Source of the DNA: Tropicimonas_B omnivorans
GTDB taxonomy: Bacteria > Pseudomonadota > Alphaproteobacteria > Rhodobacterales > Rhodobacteraceae
Reading direction: 5' to 3'
Length of the DNA stretch: 64,000 bases
Assembly: GCF_031846565.1 (NCBI RefSeq)
Contig: NZ_JAVRHL010000001.1
Span: forward strand, 496,001-560,000
Positions 32,859-43,922 of the stretch are shown here, one piece after another. A model generated the notes under the pieces. That model was not told where the DNA came from and did no database searches. It was given only the letters and a program-made list of their open reading frames with translations. Within the stretch, counting starts at the first letter, position 1. Each line of letters begins with the position of its first letter. The position numbers and the translations under genes are program-made.

Positions 32859-34784
32859 ATGGCCAAAGTCATCGGGATCGACCTTGGGACCACCAACAGC
32901 TGCATCGCCATCATGGACGGTGCGCAGCCCAAGGTCGTGGAGAACGTCGAAGGCGCACGGACGACCCCGTCCATCGTCGCCTTCACCGAGGAAGAGCGTC
33001 TGGTCGGCCAATCCGCGAAGCGGCAGGCCGTGACCAACCCGACCAACACGATCTTCGCCGTCAAGCGCCTGATCGGGCGTCGCTTCGACGACGAGGATAT
33101 CGCGAAGGACAAGAAGAACCTGCCGTACGACGTGGTCGACGGCGGTAATGGCGACGCGTGGGTCGAATCCCGCGGCGAGCGCTATTCTCCGAGCCAGATC
33201 AGTGCCTTCATCCTGCAGAAGATGAAGGAGACCGCCGAGTCCTATCTCGGCGAGGAAGTGACCCAGGCGGTCATCACCGTCCCGGCCTACTTCAACGACC
33301 AGCAGCGTCAGGCGACGAAGGACGCGGGCAAGATCGCCGGCCTCGAAGTCCTGCGCATCATCAACGAGCCGACGGCCGCCGCGCTGGCCTACGGTCTCGA
33401 CAAGAAGGAATCCAAGACGATCGCGGTCTATGACCTCGGCGGCGGTACCTTCGACATCACGATCCTCGAGATCGACGACGGCCTCTTCGAGGTGAAGTCC
33501 ACCAACGGGGACACGTTCCTCGGCGGCGAAGACTTCGACATGACGATCGTCAATTACCTCGCCGCCGAGTTCAAAAAAGAGAACGGCGTCGACCTGACGA
33601 AGGACAAGATGGCCCTTCAGCGGCTCAAGGAAGCTGCGGAAAAGGCCAAGATCGAGCTGTCCTCCAGCCAGCAGACCGAGATCAATCAGCCGTTCATCTC
33701 GATGGACCCCAAGGGCGGCCAGCCGCTTCACATGGTCATGAAACTGACGCGTGCGAAGCTGGAGAGCCTCGTGGGCGATCTGATCAAGGCCTCCATCGGG
33801 CCCTGCAAGGCGGCGCTCAAGGATGCCGGCATGTCTACCGGCGAGATCGACGAGGTCGTCCTCGTCGGCGGCATGACGCGGATGCCCCGCGTCGTCGAGG
33901 AAGTGACGAAGTTCTTCGGCAAGGAGCCCCACAAGGGCGTGAACCCGGACGAGGTCGTGGCGCTCGGTGCGGCGATTCAGGCCGGTGTCCTCCAAGGTGA
34001 CGTGAAGGACGTGGTCCTGCTCGACGTGACCCCGCTCTCCCTGGGCATCGAGACCCTGGGCGGCGTGTTCACCCGGCTGATCGATCGCAACACCACGATC
34101 CCGACCAAGAAGAGCCAGGTCTTCTCGACCGCCGAGGACAACCAGGGCGCCGTGACGATCCGGGTCTTCCAGGGCGAGCGCGAGATGGCCGCGGACAACA
34201 AGATGCTCGGCCAGTTCAACCTGGAAGACATCCCGCCCGCGCCGCGCGGCATGCCGCAGATCGAGGTGACCTTCGACATCGACGCCAACGGCATCGTCTC
34301 GGTGTCGGCCAAGGACAAGGGCACCGGGCGCGAGCAGAAGATCACGATCCAGGCGTCCGGCGGTCTTTCCGACGACGAGATCCAGAACATGGTCAAGGAG
34401 GCCGAGGAGAACGCCGAGGCCGACAAGGACCGCCGCGAGCTCGTCGAGACGAAGAACCAGGGCGAGAGCCTCGTGCACTCCACGAAGAAGTCCCTCGAGG
34501 AGCATGGCGACAAGGTCGACCAGTCCACCGTCGAGGCGATCGAGCTGGCGATGCAACCGCTCGAGGAGGCCCTTCAGAACGAGGACGTCGGCAAGATCAA
34601 GTCCGGCATCCAGAACCTGACCGAGGCCGCGATGAAGCTCGGGGAGGCGATCTACAAGTCCGAGCAGGAAAAGGCGGACGGCGGCGATGATTCGTCCGAT
34701 GAGGGGGAAGACCCCCGCAACGTGGACGAGGACATCGTCGACGCCGATTTCGAGGATCTGGGCGACGACAAGCGCAACTCGTGA
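32859..34784 (+). CDS. dnaK: Molecular chaperone DnaK (Hsp70)
   Basis: This 641-residue Hsp70 has the ATPase domain from the N-terminus (MAKVIGIDLGTTNSCIAIM) with phosphate motifs VYDLGGGTFDITILE and VVLVGGMTRMP. The substrate domain follows (DVTPLSLGIETLGG), then the helical lid and an acidic, DnaJ-binding-type tail (DIVDADFEDLGDDKRNS). It folds and disaggregates proteins with DnaJ and GrpE. The length is normal for alphaproteobacteria. AGAAGAGG lies upstream of the ATG. A hairpin with a T-tract separates it from dnaJ. Confidence 0.98.
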   Translation: MAKVIGIDLGTTNSCIAIMDGAQPKVVENVEGARTTPSIVAFTEEERLVGQSAKRQAVTNPTNTIFAVKRLIGRRFDDEDIAKDKKNLPYDVVDGGNGDAWVESRGERYSPSQISAFILQKMKETAESYLGEEVTQAVITVPAYFNDQQRQATKDAGKIAGLEVLRIINEPTAAALAYGLDKKESKTIAVYDLGGGTFDITILEIDDGLFEVKSTNGDTFLGGEDFDMTIVNYLAAEFKKENGVDLTKDKMALQRLKEAAEKAKIELSSSQQTEINQPFISMDPKGGQPLHMVMKLTRAKLESLVGDLIKASIGPCKAALKDAGMSTGEIDEVVLVGGMTRMPRVVEEVTKFFGKEPHKGVNPDEVVALGAAIQAGVLQGDVKDVVLLDVTPLSLGIETLGGVFTRLIDRNTTIPTKKSQVFSTAEDNQGAVTIRVFQGEREMAADNKMLGQFNLEDIPPAPRGMPQIEVTFDIDANGIVSVSAKDKGTGREQKITIQASGGLSDDEIQNMVKEAEENAEADKDRRELVETKNQGESLVHSTKKSLEEHGDKVDQSTVEAIELAMQPLEEALQNEDVGKIKSGIQNLTEAAMKLGEAIYKSEQEKADGGDDSSDEGEDPRNVDEDIVDADFEDLGDDKRNS

Positions 34785-34810
34785 GCGCCGGTCCGTCCTG
34801 ACCTTTCTCT

Positions 34811-34845
34811 GGGCCGGCCCGATCCCGGGCCGGTCCTCGTCTTTT
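34811..34845 (+). terminator. Intrinsic terminator between dnaK and dnaJ
   Basis: An 11-bp stem (34811-34821 with 34826-34836, one G-T pair) has a 4-nt loop and is followed by TCGTCTTTTT. It lies 27 bases after the dnaK stop and 32 before dnaJ. It would reduce dnaJ transcription relative to dnaK, unless read through. Confidence 0.75.
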
Positions 34846-34867
34846 TCGTGTGACAAGGTAAATGCCG

Positions 34868-36028
34868 ATGGCCAAACGCGATTTCTATGAAGTTCTCGGC
34901 GTTGCCCGCGGTGCCGATGCCGATGAACTCAAGAAAGCCTATCGCCGCAAGGCGAAGGAGCTTCACCCCGACCGCAACTCCGACAATCCCGATGCCGAGG
35001 CCCAGTTCAAGGAAGTGAACGAGGCCTACGACGCGTTGAAGGATCCCGAGCGCAAGGCGGCTTATGATCGCTTCGGTCACGCCGCCTTCGAAGGTGGCAT
35101 GGGGGGCGGGCGCCCCGGCGGCGCGCGCGGCGGCTTCGGCCAGCAGGGCGATTTCGCCTCCGCCTTCTCCGACGTGTTCGACGATCTCTTCGGAGATTTC
35201 ATGGGCGGGCGCGGCGGCGCCGGCGGACGGCAGCGCGCGGCGCGCGGCTCCGACCTGCGCTACAATCTTCAGATCCCGCTCGAGGACGCGTTCACCGGCA
35301 CCCAGAAGCAGATCCAGGTTCCGACCGCGGTGGCCTGCGGCTCCTGTGGGGGCACCGGGGCCGAAGGCGGCGCAGAGCCCGTCACCTGCCCGACCTGCTC
35401 CGGCATGGGCAAGGTCCGCGCGCAGCAGGGCTTCTTCACCGTGGAGCGCGTCTGCCCGACCTGTTCCGGCGTGGGCCAGATCGTCAAGAATCCCTGTAAT
35501 GAATGCGGCGGCGCGGGCCGGATCGAGAAGAACCGGTCGCTTTCCGTGAACATTCCCGCCGGCGTCGAGACCGGCACCCGCATCCGGCTTGCCGGAGAGG
35601 GGGAGGCGGGGCTGCGTGGCGGCCCGACCGGCGATCTCTACATCTTCATCGACGTGGCGGAGCATGACCTCTTCCAGCGTGATGGCGCGCATCTCTATTG
35701 CAGTGTTCCGGTCTCCGTCACCACGGCGGCACTCGGCGGCGACATAGAGGTGCCGACGATCGACGGAGGACGGTCTCGCGTGAAGGTCCCGGCCGGCAGC
35801 CAGTCCGGACGGCAGATGCGCCTGCGCTCCAAGGGGATGCCGGCCCTGCGCGGTGCGGGAACGGGGGATATGTTCATCGAGCTGTCCGTCGAGACGCCCG
35901 TCAGCCTGACATCGCGCCAGAAGGAGCTCCTGCGGGAGTTCGAGAAGATCGGCGAGGAGGCGAACAATCCCAACTCGTCCAACTTCTTCCGCAAGGTGCG
36001 AAGCTTCTGGGACGGCATGAAGGGCTGA
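34868..36028 (+). CDS. dnaJ: Co-chaperone DnaJ (Hsp40)
   Basis: This type-I J-protein of about 386 residues has the J-domain MAKRDFYEVLGV with the HPD motif in KELHPDRN. A Gly-rich linker (GGGRPGGARGGFG) and four zinc repeats (CGSCGGTG, CPTCSGMG, CPTCSGVG, CNECGGAG) follow, then C-terminal substrate domains. It stimulates DnaK ATPase and delivers substrates. The canonical N-terminus MAKRDFYE sets the start at 34868; an ATG two codons earlier (34862) has a poorer distance to the AAGG site. Confidence 0.97.
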   Translation: MAKRDFYEVLGVARGADADELKKAYRRKAKELHPDRNSDNPDAEAQFKEVNEAYDALKDPERKAAYDRFGHAAFEGGMGGGRPGGARGGFGQQGDFASAFSDVFDDLFGDFMGGRGGAGGRQRAARGSDLRYNLQIPLEDAFTGTQKQIQVPTAVACGSCGGTGAEGGAEPVTCPTCSGMGKVRAQQGFFTVERVCPTCSGVGQIVKNPCNECGGAGRIEKNRSLSVNIPAGVETGTRIRLAGEGEAGLRGGPTGDLYIFIDVAEHDLFQRDGAHLYCSVPVSVTTAALGGDIEVPTIDGGRSRVKVPAGSQSGRQMRLRSKGMPALRGAGTGDMFIELSVETPVSLTSRQKELLREFEKIGEEANNPNSSNFFRKVRSFWDGMKG

Positions 36029-36048
36029 CCCGGCCGATCAATCTGTAG

Positions 36049-36077
36049 ACGCCCGCTTCGCGCTTAAGCGGGCGTTT
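36049..36077 (+). terminator. Hairpin terminator after dnaJ
   Basis: The arms ACGCCCGCTT (36049-36058) and AAGCGGGCGT (36066-36075) form a perfect 10-bp stem with a 7-nt loop, followed by TT. It lies 20 bases after the dnaJ stop and before radC. Confidence 0.6.
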
Positions 36078-36102
36078 ACCACCGCGCTGGCACAACGGTG
36101 CC

Positions 36103-36909
36103 ATGAACGCGTTGAACCTCTTCAGAGAGCTGTCACCCGGCCTGTTCCGGGGCGCATCCGCCCAGGGCGCCCCCCGGCGCCGGGAGGTCAAATCAGACGC
36201 GCCCGTGCAGAGCGACTGGTCTCCGCGGGGCGGGCCTCCCTCCTACATCAAGGGGCATCGCAAAAGGCTGCGGGAGCGCTTCCTGTCGGGCGGTGCGGCG
36301 GCGATGCCGGATTACGAACTGCTGGAGCTGCTGCTTTTCCGCACCATCCCCCGGCAGGACGTGAAACCCCTCGCCCGGCTCCTGCTCGACACGTTCGGAG
36401 ACTTCAACCGCGTCCTCTCCGCGCCGGCACAGCGGCTGCGGGCGGTGGACGGGGTGGGGGACGCCATCGTGACGGACTTCAAGATCATGGAAGCCGCCGC
36501 CCACCGCATGGCGCGCTCGAAGATCATGCAGCGGCCGATCCTGTCGGGCTGGACCGAGCTGATCGATTATTGTCACACCGCCATGGCGCACCGGGAGACC
36601 GAGCAGTTCCGCGTGCTTTACCTCGACCGCAAGAACGTCCTGATCGCCGATGAGGAGCAGGCCGAAGGGACGGTGGATCACGTCCCCGTCTATCCCCGGG
36701 AGGTCGTGAAACGGGCGCTCGAGCTGAATGCGAGTGCACTCATAATCGTGCACAACCACCCCTCTGGCGATCCGACCCCCTCCTCCGCGGATATCCAGAT
36801 GACAGCGGCCATCGACGATGCAGCCCGGGCCCTCGGTCTCGTGCTGCACGACCATATCATCGTCGGCAAGGAGCGGGAGCTGAGCTTCCGGGCGGAGAGC
36901 TACCTCTGA
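36103..36909 (+). CDS. radC: RadC-family JAB/MPN domain protein
   Basis: This 268-residue protein has an N-terminal helix-hairpin-helix-like region (YELLELLLFRTIPRQDVKPLA, about 66-86, and LRAVDGVGDAI). A C-terminal JAB1/MPN-like RadC domain carries the zinc signature HNHPSGDPTPSSADI. Despite the name, a DNA repair role is not established; members are common in genomes and mobile elements. The first ~50 residues are a poorly conserved basic extension. The start at 36103 is the first ATG; a later start is possible. Confidence 0.9.
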   Translation: MNALNLFRELSPGLFRGASAQGAPRRREVKSDAPVQSDWSPRGGPPSYIKGHRKRLRERFLSGGAAAMPDYELLELLLFRTIPRQDVKPLARLLLDTFGDFNRVLSAPAQRLRAVDGVGDAIVTDFKIMEAAAHRMARSKIMQRPILSGWTELIDYCHTAMAHRETEQFRVLYLDRKNVLIADEEQAEGTVDHVPVYPREVVKRALELNASALIIVHNHPSGDPTPSSADIQMTAAIDDAARALGLVLHDHIIVGKERELSFRAESYL

Positions 36910-36912
36910 GGT

Positions 36913-37812
36913 TCAGCCGGCTTCGGCCTCTGCGACCTCGCGCTCCGCCGCGTCCGTGACCGGCGCCGGGACAGGCATGACGAGCAGATCGCCTACCGCA
37001 TCGCAGCCGGGCATGGTCAGCGTCACGCGGGCGGGCTCACCTGCGTCAGCGCCGCTATCCTTCAGGACGGCGAGAGCGCCGAGCCGGCGGCCACAGCTTG
37101 CAAGCGTGATCTCCGCGTCGATGGTGACCGCGGGTGCATCCTCTGCGGGGTAGGTGAACACCTGGAGGAGGGCGCCGCCGGGGATGCTCGCATCTCCCAG
37201 ACGGATGACGCTCTGCGCGTCGTCTCCCGACCGCAGGTCGATTCCGCTGCCCGACTGAAGCGCAATGCGGGCGGGGCCGGACGTCTCGAGCGCGATCCGC
37301 GAGGTCGTGCGGGCGCCATCGGGAAGCGTGAGGGCGAAGGAGGCGGTCTGCGACAGGGCGGGAACTGCGAGGTCCAGCTCGCCCGCCTCGTCCAGCCGCA
37401 CGGAAAACGAGAGGCCTTCATGCTCGATGCTGGCGGCCGAATTGGGATAGCAGGGCGCAGAGATCGACAGAGAAACGGTGTTCTCCTCACCCGGCGCCAG
37501 GGCCAGAGCAGCGTCGCAGTCCAGCCCGTAATCGTTGAGATCCGCACCCGGATCCGCCACGGCCATATCGGTGGTCGACGCCGACAGGCGCAGGCTCAGC
37601 AGGTCCGGCTCGGGCGCGTCGGGAAGGGAGGCTGCACGCGGCTCCGAAGGCAGGGCAATTCCGCCATCTTCCGGTGCCGATGCTTCCGCCGGCCCCGCGC
37701 CGAAAACGTTCGGAAACGACCAGTCGGACCAGCCTGCGCGCGCCTCGTCCGCGACGCCCATGGACAGGGCGAGCGCGGTCGCGGCGATGAACGTCGTACG
37801 GGCCTGTGTCAT
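36913..37812 (-). CDS. Secreted protein of unknown function between radC and secA
   Basis: This 299-residue protein has a Sec signal peptide (MTQARTTFIAATALALSMGVADEARAG). The mature part has an acidic/Ala-Pro-rich lead and two alternating-strand regions (about 95-180 and 190-280) that contain four cysteines, arranged as possible disulfide pairs. They lie around LDCDAALALAPG, SAPCYPNS, LASCGRRLG and MPGCDAVGD. No enzymatic motif is seen. GAGGAGG 6 nt before the ATG at 37812 fixes the start. It sits three bases after the convergent radC stop and downstream of secA on the same strand. I do not recognise the family. Confidence 0.7.
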   Translation of the reverse strand: MTQARTTFIAATALALSMGVADEARAGWSDWSFPNVFGAGPAEASAPEDGGIALPSEPRAASLPDAPEPDLLSLRLSASTTDMAVADPGADLNDYGLDCDAALALAPGEENTVSLSISAPCYPNSAASIEHEGLSFSVRLDEAGELDLAVPALSQTASFALTLPDGARTTSRIALETSGPARIALQSGSGIDLRSGDDAQSVIRLGDASIPGGALLQVFTYPAEDAPAVTIDAEITLASCGRRLGALAVLKDSGADAGEPARVTLTMPGCDAVGDLLVMPVPAPVTDAAEREVAEAEAG

Positions 37813-37880
37813 ATCGTGCCTCCTCGTCCGCATGGCGGTTCGAGCCAGACAGATGGGCATGAAAGGCGGCAGGATCTTGA

Positions 37881-37912
37881 CGCGCGTCAGGTCATTTGGC
37901 GCCTGACGCGCG
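37881..37912 (-). terminator. Hairpin after secA
   Basis: The arms CGCGCGTCAGG (37881-37891) and CCTGACGCGCG (37902-37912) pair perfectly over 11 bp with a 10-nt loop. It lies 12 bases beyond the secA stop on the minus strand. There is no T-tract, so it may act as an RNA 3'-end stabiliser or a factor-assisted terminator. Confidence 0.55.
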
Positions 37913-37924
37913 CGAAAATGCCGC

Positions 37925-40684
<2,760 letters not shown>

Positions 40685-40853
40685 GTGCGCTCCCGCCTGT
40701 GCTTCTGGTCGGCGGGACGGTTGCCCGCCTCTACGCGCGGCCCTAAGTAGCGGACGAAACGGCGGCACCGGCCCCTGCCGAGGCAAGGGCGATGTAAGGT
40801 CCGCCCCCATCAGTGTCAACGCCGCGCACGATCGCGGCAGGGAAGGAGACCAC

Positions 40854-41732
40854 ATGACGCGAGTCATCACAGCACCCTGGACGGCCGGATTGCTCACACT
40901 GGCCCTGGCCATGCCCGCCGCCGCTCAGGACGAGACCGCCGAAGGCGCCTCCACCGGCGGCGACGTGACGGCCGATACCGTCGTCGCCACCGTGAACGGT
41001 ACCGAGATCACCGTGGGCAACATGATCGTCGCCCGCTCCACCCTGCCGCAGCAGTACCAGCAGCTCCCGCCCGAGGTGCTGTTTCAGGGCGTCCTCGACC
41101 AACTCGTGCAGCAGACCGTTCTCAGCCAGGAGGCCGACGAGCCGTCCCGCCTGACCGAGCTGACCCTTGCCAACCAGCGCAGCGCCCTGATGGCCGGCGA
41201 GGTTCTTCTCTCCGTGGCGGAAGACGCCGTGACGGACGAGGCGATCCAGGAGGCCTACGACGCGCAGTATTCCGATGCCGAGCCCACCCGCGAGTGGAAC
41301 GCATCGCACATCCTCGTCGAGACCGAGGAAGAGGCGCAGACGCTGAAGACCGAACTCGAGGAGGGCGCCGATTTCGCCACCCTCGCGCAGGAGCGCAGCA
41401 CCGGGCCCTCCGGCCCGTCCGGCGGCGAGCTCGGCTGGTTCGGTCCAGGCATGATGGTCCCCGAATTCGAGGAGGCCGTGACCGGCATGGAAGAGGGCGA
41501 CGTCTCCGATCCCGTCCAGACCCAGTTCGGCTGGCACGTTGTCAAGCTGAACGAGACCCGGATGCAGGATGCGCCGGCGGTCGAGGACGTCCGCGCCGAG
41601 CTGGCCGCGCAGGTCGAGCAGAACGCCGTGCAGCAATACGTTGCCGACGCCGTCTCCGGTGCCGATGTCGAGGAGAGCGAGGCCGAGATCGACCCGTCCA
41701 TCCTCGGCGACCTCAACCTCGTTCAGGAGTAA
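40854..41732 (+). CDS. Periplasmic parvulin-type peptidyl-prolyl isomerase
   Basis: This 292-residue protein has a signal peptide (TAGLLTLALAMPAAAQ), a SurA/PrsA-like N-terminal helical region (about 40-140) and one parvulin domain. The parvulin domain starts NASHILVETEEEAQTL and includes GPSGPSGGELGWFGPGMMVPEFEEAV and TQFGWHVVKL. It probably helps fold secreted or outer-membrane proteins in the periplasm. GGAAGGAGA precedes the ATG. It is followed by argJ after 9 bases, so the two may be co-transcribed, an arrangement I know from Rhodobacteraceae. Confidence 0.92.
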   Translation: MTRVITAPWTAGLLTLALAMPAAAQDETAEGASTGGDVTADTVVATVNGTEITVGNMIVARSTLPQQYQQLPPEVLFQGVLDQLVQQTVLSQEADEPSRLTELTLANQRSALMAGEVLLSVAEDAVTDEAIQEAYDAQYSDAEPTREWNASHILVETEEEAQTLKTELEEGADFATLAQERSTGPSGPSGGELGWFGPGMMVPEFEEAVTGMEEGDVSDPVQTQFGWHVVKLNETRMQDAPAVEDVRAELAAQVEQNAVQQYVADAVSGADVEESEAEIDPSILGDLNLVQE

Positions 41733-41741
41733 GAGCGCTCC

Positions 41742-42989
41742 ATGGCCGGTAAGCTGCCCGTCTCGCCGCTCGCTCCCGCGAGCTTTCCGGACCTGCCCGT
41801 GATCGAGGGTGCGTCCTTCGCGACGGCGGCAGCGGGCGTCCGCTATGCCGGCCGAACCGACGTCATGCTGTGCCGGCTCGCGCCGGGCAGCACCGTGGCG
41901 GGGGTGTTCACCACCTCCGCCACGCGGTCCTCTTCAGTGCTCGACTGCCAATCCAAGCTCGCCGCGCCGGCGGAAAGCGACCTGGGGGCGGCCATTCTGG
42001 TCAATTCCGGCAATGCGAACGCCTTCACGGGCCGTGCCGGGGATGACTCGGTCGAGGCCGTCTGTGCCGGCGTCGCAGGCGTTCTGGATCTTCCGGCCTC
42101 GCGTGTCTTCACCGCGTCTACCGGCGTGATCGGGGAGCGGCTGGCGCATGACAGGATCGTGGCCGCACTCCAAACCCTCTCGACCAACCTCTCCGAAGAT
42201 GCGGGCGAAGATGCGGCCCGCGCGATCATGACGACGGATACCTATCCCAAGGGCGCAGGCCGCGTGATCGAGACGGAGGCCGGCCCGATCCGCATCGCCG
42301 GCTTCGCCAAGGGGTCCGGCATGATCGCGCCCGACATGGCGACCATGCTCGTCTACATCTTCACCGACGCCGCCGTGCCGCAGCCCCTCCTCCAGGAGAT
42401 TCTGGCCGGTGCCACGCCCTCCACCTTCAACGCGATCACGGTGGACGGCGACACCTCGACCTCCGACAGCCTCATGCTCGCCGCGACCGGCAAGGGCCCC
42501 GCTCGCGTGGAGGAGGCTGTCAGCGCGACCGGCACGGCCTTCGCAGAGGCGCTTCATGCCGTGATGCTCGACCTTGCGCATCAGGTCGTGCGGGACGGAG
42601 AGGGGGCCACCAAGTTCGTCGAGGTGGCCGTGTCCGGCGCCAGGGACGACGCCGATGCCAGGCGCGTCGCGCTGTCCATCGCCAATTCCCCGCTCGTGAA
42701 GACCGCCATCGCCGGGGAAGATCCCAACTGGGGGCGCGTCGTCATGGCCGTCGGCAAGTCCGGAGCCGAAGCAGATCGGGACGCTCTCACCATCCGCTTC
42801 GGTGACATTCTCGTTGCCGAGAAGGGATGGGTTTCCCCCGATTACAGCGAGGACACCGCGGCCGCCTACATGAAAGGGCAGGACCTTCGCATCGCCGTCG
42901 ATCTCGGCCTCGCATCCGGCGCGTTCACGGCATGGACCTGCGACCTCACCCACGCCTATATCGACATCAACGCCGATTACCGGTCGTGA
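41742..42989 (+). CDS. argJ: Bifunctional glutamate N-acetyltransferase/amino-acid acetyltransferase
   Basis: This 415-residue enzyme moves the acetyl group from N-acetylornithine to glutamate in the cyclic arginine pathway; many members also use acetyl-CoA. The precursor self-cleaves before a nucleophilic Thr, here T201 in GMIAPDMATMLVYIF, into alpha and beta chains. NSGNANAFTG, STGVIGERL, GDTSTSDSL and GEDPNWGRVVMAVGKSG are hallmark segments. It overlaps mutT as GTGA at 42986-42989. Confidence 0.96.
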   Translation: MAGKLPVSPLAPASFPDLPVIEGASFATAAAGVRYAGRTDVMLCRLAPGSTVAGVFTTSATRSSSVLDCQSKLAAPAESDLGAAILVNSGNANAFTGRAGDDSVEAVCAGVAGVLDLPASRVFTASTGVIGERLAHDRIVAALQTLSTNLSEDAGEDAARAIMTTDTYPKGAGRVIETEAGPIRIAGFAKGSGMIAPDMATMLVYIFTDAAVPQPLLQEILAGATPSTFNAITVDGDTSTSDSLMLAATGKGPARVEEAVSATGTAFAEALHAVMLDLAHQVVRDGEGATKFVEVAVSGARDDADARRVALSIANSPLVKTAIAGEDPNWGRVVMAVGKSGAEADRDALTIRFGDILVAEKGWVSPDYSEDTAAAYMKGQDLRIAVDLGLASGAFTAWTCDLTHAYIDINADYRS

Positions 42990-43384
42990 CGATCCTCCTC
43001 GTTTCGGCGGTCGCCCTGATCGACAGGGACGGACGCGTGCTGCTCGCGCAGCGCCCGGAGGGAAAGTCCATGGCGGGGCTATGGGAATTTCCGGGCGGCA
43101 AGGTCGAGGCTGGGGAGACGCCCGAGGAGACGCTGGTCCGTGAACTGAAGGAGGAGCTGGGGATCGACACCTGGTCGAGTTGCCTCGCACCCCTGACCTT
43201 CGCAAGCCACGCCTACGAGAGCTTCCACCTGCTCATGCCGCTCTTCGCCTGCAGGAAGTGGGAGGGAATCCCTGCCGCGCAGGAAGGGCAGACTTTGGCG
43301 TGGGTCAAACCGCAGAAGCTCCGCGACTATCCGATGCCCGCTGCGGATATCCCGCTCATCCCCATCTTGCGCGACTGGCTATGA
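42986..43384 (+). CDS. mutT: 8-oxo-dGTP diphosphatase (Nudix hydrolase)
   Basis: This 132-residue Nudix protein has the complete Nudix box from G38 to G59 (GKVEAGETPEETLVRELKEE, then LG). The flanking SAVALIDRDGRVLLAQRPEG and MAGLWEFPGG segments are typical of MutT, which removes 8-oxo-dGTP from the nucleotide pool. The start is GTG at 42986, overlapping the argJ stop. Some relatives in this family hydrolyse other nucleotides; MutT is the best fit by length and context. Confidence 0.92.
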   Translation: MTILLVSAVALIDRDGRVLLAQRPEGKSMAGLWEFPGGKVEAGETPEETLVRELKEELGIDTWSSCLAPLTFASHAYESFHLLMPLFACRKWEGIPAAQEGQTLAWVKPQKLRDYPMPAADIPLIPILRDWL

Positions 43385-43467
43385 CAAGCCGCGGCGCCCC
43401 GTCCTGTTCCACCTGAAGATGAAAATTCTGTGTCTTTTTCGGTGAATGCCGGCAAAATAAGCGTTAT

Positions 43468-43493
43468 TTGACAGTATGTGACTTTTTTATACG
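43468..43493 (+). promoter_or_regulatory. Candidate promoter for the 46-residue protein gene
   Basis: TTGACA (43468-43473) is a perfect -35 box. TATACG (43488-43493) follows after only 14 bases, which is short for sigma-70. The whole stretch 43420-43500 is AT-rich against its surroundings and contains AATAA-GCG-TTATT just upstream. A promoter here is likely; its exact boxes are uncertain. Confidence 0.4.
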
Positions 43494-43556
43494 TGATCCG
43501 CGATCCGGTTGCCGTTAACGTTTATGAACGACATCAATGCAGCCGGAGGGAAGCCA

Positions 43557-43697
43557 ATGCTGAAAACCATCATCGTCGGGAGCTGTGTCTCCGTTCAGGG
43601 CACGTTCGTGCAGGATCTCGCCAACGGGAAGATCCTCGTGAAGGTCGGCGAGCGGCTGTATCAAGGAATGCCCGTCAGTCGCGCCCTCGTGGCCTGA
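43557..43697 (+). CDS. Small conserved-looking protein of unknown function, 46 residues
   Basis: This is a 46-residue protein beginning MLKTIIVGSCVSVQGTFVQD. GGAGGG at 43545-43550 sits 6 nt before the ATG at 43557, which decides this start over in-frame ATGs at 43509 and 43524. It has alternating hydrophobic/polar residues that suggest a small beta-barrel, one Cys (residue 10), and a basic middle (NGKILVKVGERLYQG). It has its own AT-rich promoter region and is followed by a strong terminator, so it is probably a separately transcribed gene. I recall similar short proteins in other Rhodobacteraceae near infB but know of no function. Confidence 0.7.
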   Translation: MLKTIIVGSCVSVQGTFVQDLANGKILVKVGERLYQGMPVSRALVA

Positions 43698-43762
43698 GTC
43701 AGCAGAGCACGCGCTCGCGGCGACAGCACTCCGGTTGCCGGCGGCAATCAACGGACTTCATG

Positions 43763-43797
43763 AAAACGGGGCGGCCTGCGCAGGGCCGCCCCGTTTT
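43763..43797 (+). terminator. Intrinsic terminator after the 46-residue protein gene
   Basis: A perfect 14-bp stem (43763-43776 with 43784-43797) has a 7-nt loop and ends in TTTT. The A-run at its left end makes it potentially active on both strands. Confidence 0.85.
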
Positions 43798-43865
43798 CGT
43801 TTGGGGGGACGGGGGGCAGCAGGTCCGTCAAGTGACCCGAGCTCCCCGGAACCTCGGTCCGCAAG

Positions 43866-43899
43866 AAAAAAGCGCGCCGTCCGGAGACGACGCGCTTTT
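43866..43899 (-). terminator. Intrinsic terminator of the rimP-nusA-ylxR-infB operon
   Basis: A 9-bp stem (43868-43876 with 43891-43899) continues past one mismatch into 4 more pairs (CGTC/GACG) with the tetraloop CGGA. On the minus strand it runs into six T residues (43871-43866). It lies 24 bases after the infB stop. Confidence 0.88.
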
Positions 43900-43922
43900 C
43901 CGTAGCAGTCTCGCTGTAGCGA

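Noticed and set aside
32745..34856. Long open frame antisense to dnaK
   Set aside because: dnaK on the plus strand is unmistakable; the antisense frame is a codon-bias shadow.
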